From: Paenibacillus antarcticus
GTDB lineage: Bacteria > Bacillota > Bacilli > Paenibacillales > Paenibacillaceae
Assembly: GCF_001637225.1 (NCBI RefSeq)
Contig: NZ_LVJI01000035.1
Location: 1 to 64,000, forward strand
DNA: 64,000 nucleotides
Direction of reading: 5' to 3'
Made by a program: the position numbers and the translations under genes. Below, piece after piece: positions 16,544 to 26,800 of this stretch. Positions within the stretch are counted from its first letter, which is position 1; each line of letters begins with the position of its first letter. Below the pieces are notes generated by a model, which worked only from the letters and a program-made list of their open reading frames with translations, had not been told where the DNA came from and did no database searches.

Positions 16544-16995
16544 GAGTCACTCCCTTTATAGTGGAAAATTAAATTCGGAAAAATATCATTTATATTCATT
16601 GGTTTATGTTAGTGTATGGGACAAATATACTAATATTTAACATGGCAGATTATACAATAAATAAGTATCGGAGTATAGAGGCAATATTCGACATGCAAAG
16701 AGATAAAATCCAATCATAAGTACTGTAAGTTTGTAGATTGTTGTAGAAAGTAATTTGAATATTCGGAACTTCCGACATAATATTCGGCTGAGTCTAGCGA
16801 AATACAAGCAATTCACCCGAAGTCTGCTAGGCTTTTGCTGTTCTTACCTCAATCATTGAGTCATTTAATGTGATGTAGACGGAGAAATCATATTTTGTTG
16901 AAATAGAGCTGAGAATAGGACGATAGCCCGCAGTCTTTCGACTAACCGGATTATCGTCCTGTTTGATGTCTAAATATAAAGTTCATGAAGAAGAT
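16544..16995. other. Gene-free stretch between two minus-strand genes
   Basis: No ORF of note. A long imperfect hairpin with perfect outer arms, AGGACGATA (16918-16926) with TATCGTCCT (near 16953-16961), lies downstream of the MarR gene and could end its transcript, although no clear T tract follows. Confidence 0.35.
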
Positions 16996-17478
16996 TTACT
17001 TTCGTGGGGTAGAGTTGAGATGCTCAATCTGTTCATCCAGAATTGTACTCGCTTTATCTAAAAACTGTGTAATAAGCTCAAGTTCTTCAACCTTATAGGA
17101 TGAAGCCAGTTTAAGCATTGCGGTGTGAAGAGGGTGGTACGTATTGCTGACCTCTTCTTTATTTTCATATAAAGGGACAATAATGACTTTGCGACGGTCA
17201 TTGGGGTCATTTTCTCTGCGAACAAACCCATTTTTTTCAAGACGATCAATTAAAGCGGTAACGCTTCCTGTAGCAAGCCCGGTTAGTTTGGATAGCTCTC
17301 CAGCGGTAATGGGACCCTTTTCGTGCAGAATATCTACGGATAAATAATCGTTATTGTATAACCCTAGAGAGGCAGCTACATTCTGCTGATATACGACTGT
17401 TCTGGTTCCCAGGCCTCTCATACGTAAGGTGAAATTTTCTTGCAAATCGGTTGGTTGATCTTGTTGATTGCTTGACAA
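16996..17478 (-). CDS. MarR-family transcriptional regulator
   Basis: The 160-residue protein starts at TTG 17478 with AAAAGGAGTG upstream. It has the MarR winged helix in the middle (about residues 40-110): ITAGELSKLTGLATGSVTAL then IDRLEKNGFVRRENDPNDRR, the wing with the DxRR motif. MarR dimers repress drug-efflux and stress genes and leave DNA when ligand binds. It is divergent from the UvrA-like and MFS genes, with palindromic boxes between, so it most likely represses both those genes and itself. The inducing compound is unknown. Confidence 0.9.
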   Translation of the reverse strand: MSSNQQDQPTDLQENFTLRMRGLGTRTVVYQQNVAASLGLYNNDYLSVDILHEKGPITAGELSKLTGLATGSVTALIDRLEKNGFVRRENDPNDRRKVIIVPLYENKEEVSNTYHPLHTAMLKLASSYKVEELELITQFLDKASTILDEQIEHLNSTPRK

Positions 17479-17502
17479 AAGAAAACACTCCTTTTAAAAT
17501 AT

Positions 17503-17542
17503 AAGTATCTCGACAATCAAGATACTTTATATACGAGATACT
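17503..17542 (+). promoter_or_regulatory. MarR operator in the divergent promoter region
   Basis: TATCTCGA-CAA-TCAAGATA (17507-17524) is a near-perfect palindrome of the TATCTTGA class used by several MarR proteins. A third half-site, CGAGATACT (17534-17542), is the exact complement of AGTATCTCG (17504-17512). The boxes lie just upstream of the MarR start and about 150 bp before the UvrA-like gene. Confidence 0.7.
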
Positions 17543-17687
17543 AGATTTACGTGTGATTAATTAAATTTATTGTATCGGAATTATTACTCATTTGCAAAGA
17601 GATAGAGCATAACGCCAATTCAACAGGTACTTTGAGTCTATTTCTTCAACGATATGATTGAAAATTGGAACATGAGGAGAAATTTTC

Positions 17688-20195
17688 TTGAAAGAAGTCA
17701 TTGTTATTAAAGGTGCGCGGGAGAATAACCTGAAGAATGTTTCGCTTTCGATTCCTAAGAATAAGTTGGTCATCCTGACAGGGCCGTCGGGTTCTGGTAA
17801 ATCGACGTTAGCGATGGATACGCTTCAGCGGGAATGTCAGCGACAGTACATGGAATCGATGGGATTGACATCGGATTCGATCAGTAGACCGAAGGTGGAG
17901 TCTATAGAAGGTCTGTCCCCTTCTATCAGCGTCGGACAGCATGTTACCAACCGCAACCCGCGCTCGACAGTCGGGACAGTGACTGACATATACACGTATG
18001 TCCGATTTATCTTTTCTAGACTGGGGGAGCGGGTATGCCCTTCATGTAGTAAGATCATCCCGCCTTCTTTTGAGCCAGCAGGATTGTTGGTAGAGGAAGA
18101 CGAGGACATCGAATGTCAGACAATCAGTTGTCCGCATTGCAATACAGAGCTTGAGAAGCTTGGTATGTCACACTTTTCTTTCAATAAGCCAGAGGGAGCC
18201 TGTGTTACGTGCAGTGGTCTCGGTCATGTAGCACGCATTAATGAAGCGGCTGTCTTCAATCCTGAACTTAGTCTGCGTGACGGGGGAGTTGCCTCGCTTA
18301 ATGGTGTCCATCGTGATATCCAGATACGAATCTTGATGGCGGCGGGCAAACATTATGGATTTGACCTTGATCCTGATCAACCTTTGAAAGATTACGGTCA
18401 AGTTCTGCGTGATGTGTTGTACTACGGAGTTGAGAGTGAGGTATTTAAAGGTCATTATCCGAATGAGAAGCCGGTCCAAGGCACTAAATTTGAAGGTGTC
18501 ATTCCTGGTTTGTGGCGGCGTTACAAGGAGAAGGAGGGGGAGTCCAATGCTCAGGAAAAAGACGGAGGATTCTTTCACCAACAGCTCTGCCCTGAATGCC
18601 ATGGAGCTCTCCTGAAGAAAGAAATTCGTCTTGTTCGGGTAGCTGATGCATCCATTACTGATGTCTCAGATTGGTCGCTCGGTGAAGTATACGAGTGGAC
18701 GAGAGCGTTGCAGGCGGTAATACCATCTAAAGGACTTCAGCTACTTGAGCCTATCCTCTATGATATGCCTGTACGGTTAAAGCGTATTATGAATGTCGGG
18801 CTTGGTTATTTATCCTTGAACCGACAGACGGTATCGCTGTCTGGTGGAGAAGCGCAACGGTTGCGACTCGCGTCCCTGCTTGGTTCAGGTCTGACTGGCG
18901 TACTGTATATTCTAGATGAACCGACGACAGGGCTTCACTCTCGGGATACAGTGGGCCTCATTCGGGTGCTTCAGGAGCTACGCGATCTGGGCAATACAGT
19001 CCTTGTTATTGAACACGATGTCGAGATGATGCGTGCTGCCGATCATATGATTGATATCGGTCCGGGTGCCGGAATATACGGTGGGACTGTAGTGGGTGAA
19101 GGTAGTCTGGAGGATTTGATGGCAAGTGAGCTTTCGGTTACAGGGGCTTATTTAAGAGAAGAGGGACTCTCGTCTCCCACACGTGTTCGAAGGAAGGAGA
19201 GTGGACAGCATATTACGATCCAGGATGCGCAGTATCGCAATCTTAATATGCCCATCGTTTCCTTTCCACTTGGGTGTCTTGTATCCGTAACAGGGGTTTC
19301 GGGTTCAGGCAAATCTACACTTGTATTCGATATCCTTGCCCAGGGAAGTTCGAAGGAACAGGAGCACACAGGTTGTTGTAAGGAAATAACGGGCTTGGAG
19401 CATATCGGTAATATCGTTATTGTTGACCAGACGCCAATGGGGAGAATTCAACGTTCGAATGTCGCGACCTATACCGATGTGTTTACGCATCTGCGTCAGT
19501 TGTTTGCAGGATTACCAGAGGCTAAGGAAAGAAAGCTAACCTCGAAGCATTTCTCATTTAACACACCAGGAGGTCGTTGCGAGAGATGCCAAGGTCTAGG
19601 TATGCTGTCCGTAGATATGAATTTCTTACCTGACCTAGAGGTGAAGTGCCACGACTGCAAGGGCAGAAGATTTACGGATGAGGTTTTGCAAGTTCAGTAT
19701 AAGGGCTTATCTATTTCAGACCTACTGAATATGTCGATACAGGAAAGTCTTGTGGTCCTCAAGTCGGAACTGAAAGTGGCGACCACCATTGAGATGCTGT
19801 GTGAGGTTGGACTGGGCTATCTGAAATGGGGTCAATCGGTCAAAACTTTATCTGGTGGCGAGGGACAACGAATTAGGTTGGCTAAAGAACTTAGTAAACC
19901 ATCTAAAAACCATACGCTTTATTTGTTGGATGAGCCGACCACAGGTCTCCATCCAACGGACATTAAACAGCTTCTAGTATTGCTTCATAAATTGGTCGAT
20001 ACAGGGAATACGGTTATCGTTGTCGAGCACAGTTTAGAGCTGATTAGGGAATCCGATTGGGTGATTGATATTGGTCCAGAAGGTGGCGAAGCGGGTGGGA
20101 AGCTAGTAGCTAAAGGTACACCGGAACAGGTAGCCAAAGTGAAGGATTCTTATACGGGTATGTTCTTGAAGCACATTTTAGTTGAAGGGCTCTAA
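17688..20195 (+). CDS. UvrA-like ABC ATPase (UvrA2/DrrC class)
   Basis: The 835-residue protein is about 100 residues shorter than housekeeping UvrA (about 940). It has two ABC cassettes: Walker A GPSGSGKST (32-40) and GVSGSGKST, signatures SLSGGEAQR and TLSGGEGQR, Walker B LYILDEPTTGLH and LYLLDEPTTGLH. Zn-binding pairs are present (CPSC...CPHC, CERCQG, CHDCKG). The missing length fits loss of the UvrB-binding domain, as in UvrA2 and the daunorubicin-resistance protein DrrC. Such paralogues are linked to tolerance of DNA-binding drugs. TTG start behind GAGGAG. The next gene is a drug exporter and the divergent gene a MarR repressor, so a drug-resistance unit is inferred. Confidence 0.88.
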   Translation: MKEVIVIKGARENNLKNVSLSIPKNKLVILTGPSGSGKSTLAMDTLQRECQRQYMESMGLTSDSISRPKVESIEGLSPSISVGQHVTNRNPRSTVGTVTDIYTYVRFIFSRLGERVCPSCSKIIPPSFEPAGLLVEEDEDIECQTISCPHCNTELEKLGMSHFSFNKPEGACVTCSGLGHVARINEAAVFNPELSLRDGGVASLNGVHRDIQIRILMAAGKHYGFDLDPDQPLKDYGQVLRDVLYYGVESEVFKGHYPNEKPVQGTKFEGVIPGLWRRYKEKEGESNAQEKDGGFFHQQLCPECHGALLKKEIRLVRVADASITDVSDWSLGEVYEWTRALQAVIPSKGLQLLEPILYDMPVRLKRIMNVGLGYLSLNRQTVSLSGGEAQRLRLASLLGSGLTGVLYILDEPTTGLHSRDTVGLIRVLQELRDLGNTVLVIEHDVEMMRAADHMIDIGPGAGIYGGTVVGEGSLEDLMASELSVTGAYLREEGLSSPTRVRRKESGQHITIQDAQYRNLNMPIVSFPLGCLVSVTGVSGSGKSTLVFDILAQGSSKEQEHTGCCKEITGLEHIGNIVIVDQTPMGRIQRSNVATYTDVFTHLRQLFAGLPEAKERKLTSKHFSFNTPGGRCERCQGLGMLSVDMNFLPDLEVKCHDCKGRRFTDEVLQVQYKGLSISDLLNMSIQESLVVLKSELKVATTIEMLCEVGLGYLKWGQSVKTLSGGEGQRIRLAKELSKPSKNHTLYLLDEPTTGLHPTDIKQLLVLLHKLVDTGNTVIVVEHSLELIRESDWVIDIGPEGGEAGGKLVAKGTPEQVAKVKDSYTGMFLKHILVEGL

Positions 20196-20295
20196 TCAAA
20201 AAAGTCTTATGAGAATACAAATTAATGGCCAGAGTGTATTGATGATGGTCGGTATTGTGTTAGAAGTTGAGTAGTAGTGGAGGGAACAATAGAAG

Positions 20296-21819
20296 ATGGA
20301 AAAGAAAAATAAAGTAGGCGTCATCATAGGCGCGCTACTACTTGCCACGCTTATGGCATCGATGGATAACACCATATTAGCAACAGCTATGGGAACCATC
20401 CTTGGGGATTTAGGTGGCTTAGATAAATTAATGTGGGTAACCTCTGCTTATATGATAGCAGAGATGGCAGGTATGCCGATTTTCGGTAAATTATCGGATA
20501 TGTATGGTCGCAAACGCTTCTTTATCTTCGGTATTATTGTATTTATGATCGGTTCTGCCTTATGTGGTACGGCAGACTCTATCGTACAACTGAGTATTTA
20601 TCGCGCAATTCAGGGAATTGGTGGTGGAGCGCTCGTACCGATCGCATTCACGATTATGTTCGATGTGGTTGCTCCAGAGAAACGAGGTAAGATAGGTGGA
20701 TTATTCGGTGCCGCTTATGGTATTTCCAGTATATTTGGACCTCTAATTGGTGCGTATATCGCAGATTATCTGCATTGGTCTTGGATTTTCTACATCAACT
20801 TACCTATCGGTATTATTGCTTTCATAATGATTGCAATTTTTTACAAAGAATCTGTCGAGCATTCTAAGCAAAAAATCGATTATATGGGTGCTTTTACACT
20901 GGTAGCTTCAATTCTTTGTCTGATGTTCGCACTTGAGCTCGGCGGTAAGCAATATGCTTGGAATTCTATGATGATTATAGGTTTATTCGTAGCTTTCGCC
21001 GTACTTATTGTTAGTTTTGTATTTATTGAACGTCGGGCAGAGGAACCAATCATCACCTTTGGGATGTTCAAAAACCGTCTCTATTCAACAAGTAATGTGA
21101 TGGCTATATTTAGCGGTGCAGCATTTATTACTGCCTCTGTCTATATTCCAATCTATATTCAAGGTGTTCTAGGTGGATCGGCAACGAATTCAGGGCTCGT
21201 CTTACTTCCAATGATGGTTGGATCCGTGATTACTGCTGCAGGCGGAGGGATCTTGCTATCTAAGCTTAGTTACCGTTCCATCATGATATCGACGCTTGCG
21301 CTGCTTGCTATAGGTATTGCTCTACTTACAACGTTAACGACGGATACCTCGCGCTTCATGGTAACAATCTTTATGTTCCTTGTTGGTCTTGGGATAGGTG
21401 CATCGTTCTCTGTATTAAGTAATGCGGCGATCCATGGATTTACAGCAAGACAGCGTGGATCTGCAAGTTCGACGCTTAGTTTCACGCGGGAACTGGGGAT
21501 GACGCTAGGCATTACGGTATTCGGTATTATTCAAAGTCATGTGTTTACGAATAAGTTAGCTTCTATGTTCAGCAGTGGAGGAGAAGCAGCGCAAGGTGTC
21601 GATCTTAGCGATCCGAGTGCAATCTTGACCCCAGAGACTCGGGCAAATATTCCTACTCAGGTTCTTGATTCGATTACAGAGGCATTATCTTCGTCCATCG
21701 TTCATACATTTGCTTGGGCTATTATTCCTTCTGTTATCGCGCTTGTGGCAGCATTGTTTATGAGCAAAGAAAAGTTCGATCCAGCAAGTGAACTTGACGA
21801 ATATACGCCTTCACATTAA
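20296..21819 (+). CDS. MFS multidrug exporter, DHA2 (14-TM, EmrB/QacA) type
   Basis: The 507-residue membrane protein is the size of a 14-helix drug:H+ antiporter. It has the early motif LATLMASMDNTILATAM (motif D1), motif A GKLSDMYGRKR in the first cytoplasmic loop, RAIQGIGGGAL (motif B), and motif C GAAYGISSIFGPLIGA. Its start ATG 20296 is preceded by GGAGGG. It lies 100 bp after the UvrA-like gene with no clear terminator between, so co-transcription under MarR control is likely. The substrate is unknown. A terminator follows. Confidence 0.92.
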   Translation: MEKKNKVGVIIGALLLATLMASMDNTILATAMGTILGDLGGLDKLMWVTSAYMIAEMAGMPIFGKLSDMYGRKRFFIFGIIVFMIGSALCGTADSIVQLSIYRAIQGIGGGALVPIAFTIMFDVVAPEKRGKIGGLFGAAYGISSIFGPLIGAYIADYLHWSWIFYINLPIGIIAFIMIAIFYKESVEHSKQKIDYMGAFTLVASILCLMFALELGGKQYAWNSMMIIGLFVAFAVLIVSFVFIERRAEEPIITFGMFKNRLYSTSNVMAIFSGAAFITASVYIPIYIQGVLGGSATNSGLVLLPMMVGSVITAAGGGILLSKLSYRSIMISTLALLAIGIALLTTLTTDTSRFMVTIFMFLVGLGIGASFSVLSNAAIHGFTARQRGSASSTLSFTRELGMTLGITVFGIIQSHVFTNKLASMFSSGGEAAQGVDLSDPSAILTPETRANIPTQVLDSITEALSSSIVHTFAWAIIPSVIALVAALFMSKEKFDPASELDEYTPSH

Positions 21820-21893
21820 CAATTCATATTGGAATGTATGAGTAATGACTGTCTCACAAAGTCCGATTGAAGCACATAAAGTTCGATGTAATG

Positions 21894-21938
21894 CCGACCG
21901 GCAATCAGGATCTTATCTGATTATCGGTCGGTTTATTT
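21894..21938 (+). terminator. Intrinsic terminator after the MFS gene
   Basis: CCGACCG (21894-21900) pairs with CGGTCGG (21925-21931), with an inner ATCAG/CTGAT stem, followed by TTTATTTCT. Confidence 0.85.
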
Positions 21939-22000
21939 CTCGATACATAATATTCTTGGAATCTATTTAGTTGATCTAAAAGAAAATATTGAATGTATAT

Positions 22001-22030
22001 TTGAATTCATGGACGGTATAGTAATATAAT
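22001..22030 (+). promoter_or_regulatory. Likely SigA promoter for deoD
   Basis: TTGAAT (22001-22006), 18-base spacer, TATAAT (22025-22030), 31 bases before the start codon. Confidence 0.6.
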
Positions 22031-22061
22031 ATTAGAGCAACAAACATAGGGGGTATAAATC

Positions 22062-22784
22062 ATGTCAACACCACACAATACAGCACTAAATGGAGAAATT
22101 GCTAAAACCGTATTAATGCCAGGAGATCCTTTGCGAGCAAAATACATCGCAGAAACCTACTTAGAGAATCCAACGCAATTCAATACGGTACGAAATATGT
22201 TTGGATATACGGGGACTTATAAAGGTGTAGAAGTGTCAGTGATGGGTTCTGGCATGGGAATGCCAAGTATCGGTATTTATTCTTACGAATTATATAATAG
22301 TTATGGTGTAGAAAATATCATTCGTATCGGTAGTGCAGGAGCTTATACAGATAAATTAAATTTATTTGATTTGGTACTTGCAGATAGTGCATGGAGTGAA
22401 TCTACATATGCTTACGTACAAAGCGGCGTAGAAGGAAATGTACAACTACCAAGTCAGTCTTTAAATGAAAAAATTGAAGCAGCCGCTAAGAGTATCAACA
22501 AACCACTCATGACGGCAAGAATTCATTCAAGTGATGTATTCTATCATGAAGATAATGTGCCTAATCATAATGACTTTTACAATGAATATGATTGTGTTTG
22601 TGTAGAAATGGAAAGTTATGCGCTGTTTCATAATGCGAAAGTATTAGGTAAACAAGCTGCTTGTATTCTTACCATCTCAGATTCATTAGTAACACATGCC
22701 GTAACAACAGCTGAAGAAAGACAAAATTCTTTTAACAGCATGATGGAAGTGGCATTAGAAGCAGCTATTTCTATTGCAAAATAA
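22062..22784 (+). CDS. deoD: Purine-nucleoside phosphorylase, DeoD type
   Basis: DeoD splits purine (deoxy)ribonucleosides with phosphate into base and (deoxy)ribose-1-phosphate, as a hexamer in the cytoplasm. The 240-residue protein shows the family signature: VLMPGDPLRAKYIAE with phosphate-binding residues, FGYTGTYKG, GSGMGMPSIGIYSYELY, IRIGSAGAY, VEMESYALF, and the catalytic Asp in LTISDSLVTH. It follows AGGGGG with its own promoter and is closed by a strong terminator, so it is probably monocistronic. Confidence 0.95.
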   Translation: MSTPHNTALNGEIAKTVLMPGDPLRAKYIAETYLENPTQFNTVRNMFGYTGTYKGVEVSVMGSGMGMPSIGIYSYELYNSYGVENIIRIGSAGAYTDKLNLFDLVLADSAWSESTYAYVQSGVEGNVQLPSQSLNEKIEAAAKSINKPLMTARIHSSDVFYHEDNVPNHNDFYNEYDCVCVEMESYALFHNAKVLGKQAACILTISDSLVTHAVTTAEERQNSFNSMMEVALEAAISIAK

Positions 22785-22813
22785 AGTCTGCTCAAATCCT
22801 ACAGCGTTTATCG

Positions 22814-22855
22814 AACCGAGCCATTTCAATCCTGAAATGGCTCGGTTTTTCTTTT
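22814..22855 (+). terminator. Strong intrinsic terminator after deoD
   Basis: A perfect 15-bp stem: AACCGAGCCATTTCA (22814-22828) with TGAAATGGCTCGGTT (22833-22847), then TTTCTTTT. Confidence 0.95.
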
Positions 22856-23360
22856 ACCCACGCTTGATTCCTACTTTATCCCATTAAGTTTATGGGGATT
22901 AATGCATATATATAACAACATTAATTGTTGTAATGTACATTTTCCTTACAAAACAAATTTACCCCCTATAATAAAATAATCTCCCTTCCTTTAACAGAGC
23001 CAAACAACTACTATAAGGTAGAATGATTAAAACTATCATTATTTGTATAATAATGTTAAATTGATGGCTATCAATGGTTCCTTGATAATTCAATAGATTC
23101 ATTGCTCAGCAATTGGATTATTCCTATACGGCATTATTACACAAATACACAATGTTTCACTCTATGGTACCTGTATCCACTATTGTCAGTCTCCCTTAAA
23201 AAGAAATGCTACGCGGTAATCTAACTCACATTTTATACACACTTAAATCATATAAGAAATTCACCTGAGTAAGTCTATATTTAAGCTTTACTGCTAATTC
23301 ATGAGTCTATTTTCTAGGTATATATTTTAAATATCTGAGAGTAAGTACGAAGTTTTTTAT

Positions 23361-23374
23361 TGTAAACGCTTTCA
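23361..23374 (+). promoter_or_regulatory. cre box (CcpA site) upstream of the biosynthetic cluster
   Basis: TGTAAACGCTTTCA fits the Bacillus cre consensus WTGNAANCGNWNNCW throughout (the base before it is T). It lies 109 bases before the panD start, suggesting carbon-catabolite control of the whole cluster. Confidence 0.7.
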
Positions 23375-23388
23375 GTTGGTGATTGATT

Positions 23389-23412
23389 ACTACATCCATA
23401 TTTTAATGTAGT
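23389..23412 (+). promoter_or_regulatory. Inverted repeat in the panD leader
   Basis: ACTACAT (23389-23395) and ATGTAGT (23406-23412) are perfect 7-base arms separated by 10 bases. It could be an operator or a leader hairpin. Confidence 0.4.
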
Positions 23413-23482
23413 CGAAACTTCACGCATTCGGTTCAAATCTACTTATTTAACCCACTAAATAATTCATAGGGAGCGTGTATTT

Positions 23483-23866
23483 ATGTTCAGAGAAATCCAT
23501 AAGTCCAAAATCCATCGTGCAGTTGTAACGGAAGCAAATTTAAATTATGTAGGAAGTATTACGATCGATGAAGATATTCTAGAGGCGTCTAATATCATCG
23601 AGAATGAGAAAGTACAAATCGTTAACATCAATAACGGAGCAAGACTGGAGACATATGTCATTGTTGGGCCAAGAGGAACTGGTGTTGTTTGTCTAAATGG
23701 AGCAGCTGCGAGGTTAGTACAACCTGGTGATCTGGTGATTATTATCTCGTACGCAATGATGGAAGAGAGCGAAGCAAGGAATTACAAACCTAATGTAGTC
23801 ATTATGGATGAGAACAATCGTATCGTAACGGACTCCTATAAAGAGTTGCACTCTACTACGATTTAA
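23483..23866 (+). CDS. panD: Aspartate 1-decarboxylase (beta-alanine synthesis)
   Basis: PanD decarboxylates L-aspartate to beta-alanine using a pyruvoyl group formed by self-cleavage. The 127-residue protein, the usual length, has the cleavage site Gly24-Ser25 in LNYVGSITID, plus the conserved NNGARLETYVI and CLNGAAARLVQPGD. It starts at ATG 23483 after AGGGAG. It is 26 bp upstream of NRPS1 and reads as the first gene of the biosynthetic operon, without panB or panC. This placement suggests beta-alanine is supplied to the assembly line as a monomer, or boosts CoA for carrier-protein loading. It could also be the cell's ordinary PanD, displaced. Confidence 0.93.
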   Translation: MFREIHKSKIHRAVVTEANLNYVGSITIDEDILEASNIIENEKVQIVNINNGARLETYVIVGPRGTGVVCLNGAAARLVQPGDLVIIISYAMMEESEARNYKPNVVIMDENNRIVTDSYKELHSTTI

Positions 23867-23892
23867 TATCTGAGGCGAAAGTAGGAATCTAA

Positions 23893-26800
23893 ATGAGCGT
23901 AGTTCACAATCTCTCGGAAGTACTCCTTGAAAGTCAAAGAAATGGTTCTGGAATAACGTTTTGTGAAGCGGGAAGAGAACGGTTCATGTCATATGAACAG
24001 CTTCATCAGACTGCACAATTGGTGCTAGGTGAACTACAAGAAAGAGAAATGGGGGTTAAAAGTTATGTTGTGCTCCAGACAGAAGACAATGAACGATTTA
24101 TTGTTCTGTTCTGGGCTTGTATTTTAGGTGGGATGATTCCAGTTCCGCTAACGGCGGGACGAACGGATGAAGGGCGGAGGAAGTTACTCCAAGTCAGCAA
24201 GCAACTTGGTGAGCCGTACTTGCTGTGTGAGCCTGACATTTGGGAATCTGTTGTCGCTTATTGTTCGAAGAATGAAGAGCATGATGCCATAGAGAAGCTC
24301 AAGAACAGAATGTTGTATATAGAAGAATTGATGGAAGCTGGAGTGGGACTTGGTCGACTGGGTAGCATTTATGACTCAACGGAAGAAGATGTAGCCGTTA
24401 TACAGTTCACTTCAGGCTCAACAGGAGATCCTAAAGGTGTTGTATTGACGCATGGTAACTTGTTGTCAAATATGCGGGCGATCATGGCTGGGTCACAATC
24501 AACAGAAGCAGATTCATCTCTAAGTTGGCTACCGTTAACCCATGATATGGGCTTAATCGGATTTCATCTGACCCCGATTCTAGGAGGGATGAATCAATGG
24601 CAAATGCCTACATCGATGTTCGTACTTCATCCGATGAAGTGGATGGAACTGACGAATAAACATCGTATTACTTGTTTGTCATCTCCAAACTTCGGTTATG
24701 TTCATTTTCTTCAGCACTTTAAAGCTGAGGCTGCGCTGCATTGGGATTTATCTTCAGTACGCCTCATCTTCAACGGAGCGGAGCCGATATCAGCAGCTCA
24801 TATTCGGCAATTCATTGCGCACATGAAGAATTATGGTCTTAGTGAAAATTGTATTTTCCCCGTATATGGATTAGCCGAGGCTAGCTTAGCTGTGACGTTC
24901 CCACATGTGGAGGAAAGGTTAAATACACTCTACTTGAACAGGAAGAGTCTGAATATCGATGACGAGATACAAATCATATCATCTGACGATCCAGATTATA
25001 TCGAAATTGTAGAGCTTGGATTTCCAGTACTAGATTGTAATGTACAGGTATGCAACGAGAAGGGACAAGAAATCTCTGATGGAAGTATCGGTCTTGTGCA
25101 TATCAAGGGTAGTAATGTAACAAGAGGTTATTTCAATCGACCAGATGTCAACGAAGTAACGATATCTCCAGACGGTTGGCTTAATACAGGTGATCTCGGA
25201 TTTATGCGAGATGGGCGGTTATATGTGACGGGTCGTATGAAGGATATTATCTTCGTGAACGGACAAAACGTATATCCACATGATCTTGAGGCACTCGTAA
25301 GTGAGGTTAATGGTGCTGAAATCGGAAAAGTAGCCATTTGTGCTGTCCAAGAAGATGTGTCAAAACAAGATGAAATTGCGGTATTCGTACAATATCGCGG
25401 TAAGCTGGGCGGATTCATGCCGCTAAGAGATCAAATTCAGAGGCTCTTAAACCGAAGAACTGGATTCCAAGTGAAACTCATTGTTCCGGTACGACGCATT
25501 CCAAAGACAAGCTCAGGTAAAATTCAACGATATGTCCTTGCAGATAGTATGCGTTGCGATGAGTTTGCCACTGTTCTTGCAGAGTTGTACTTACTGGAGC
25601 AAACATTGGTAACAGAGCCTACTGTAGAAATCATTGTTCCTCCTACCACGGATAGCGAGCACAAAATATTGTCTATTTGGCAAAAGGTATTAAAGAGGGA
25701 TCGGATCGGTATCGATAGTCATTTTCTGGAGCATGGGGGCAATTCGTTGCGGGCGACATACGTAGCGGCCCAACTGCAAGAGACGTTCGGTATAGATATT
25801 TCGCTTGGTGAGCTCTTTCAACATCATACGGTCCGCTCGCTCGCAACTTTTATTGACGATATGGTAGAGGGTAGCGTTCGAATTAAAGCGCAAGGGCCGA
25901 TTGAGAAGGTAGAGTCGAGGGAATGGTATCCAGCTTCATCTGCACAGAGGAGATTATTTATTCTCGAAGAGATGAATCCGGGTTTGCTTAACTATCACCT
26001 GCCACAATCGATTACCATTGACGGCAAGTTGGATCTGGATAGATTCCAGCAAGCTTGGCGAGTACTTGTTGGACGGCATGCTAGTTTACGCACATCATTC
26101 GTCATGGAAGATGATCGGGTAGTACAGCGAATAGCTACGGATGTAGAAGTGCCGATTGCATATGCGGACGGTAGTGAATGGTTGGATAGCGGAATACAGA
26201 GCAGGATGAAATCATTTCTTCAACCTTATTCACTAGACAAAGCACCATTATTTCGGATTGAATTGATCACGCTGGAGGATGAGCGTCATCTGATGTTGTT
26301 CGATATGCATCATCTGATTACGGATGGGACGGCGATGGGTATTCTGATTGGAGAATTTGTTGCCTTGTACGAAGGTAAGGAACTTCTTCCAATGAGGCTA
26401 GACTACGGTGATATTGTCTTGTGGGAGGAAGCATCTAAACAAGACGAATGTAAGGTTAAACAGCAAATGTACTGGCGGCAATTATTCGACAATGGTGTTC
26501 CAACGGTTAATATCCCAATGGATTATTTGCGCCCCCTAAACCCTAGTTATAGGGGAGCAACAGAAAAAGTTATTGTGGATGCGAAGCTCACAACAGAGCT
26601 GGAGCTACTGGCTGCTCAAACGGGGAGTACGCTGTATGCCGTATTAGTATCGATTTATTACATATTGCTAAGTAAGTATACAGGAGCTGATGACGTCGTC
26701 ATCGGTACAGCCGCAGCTGGAAGAACACGCTCGGAGATGGAAGGTGTTGTTGGCTTGTTCGTCAATATGGTGCCGCTCAGATTCCAGGTGGACCACACAC

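Larger units (their letters stand above)
22856..23482. other. Long AT-rich leader region of the NRPS/PKS cluster
   Basis: No ORF or RNA gene is evident in about 620 bases. The stretch probably holds the cluster promoter and regulator sites. A perfect cre-like box (23361-23374) and a 7-bp inverted repeat (23389-23412) stand out. I could not choose one promoter with confidence. Confidence 0.5.

Noticed and set aside
22856..23482. Possible regulator gene or leader peptide before panD
   Set aside because: No frame with start, Shine-Dalgarno and plausible protein was found; only the cre box and an inverted repeat are supported.
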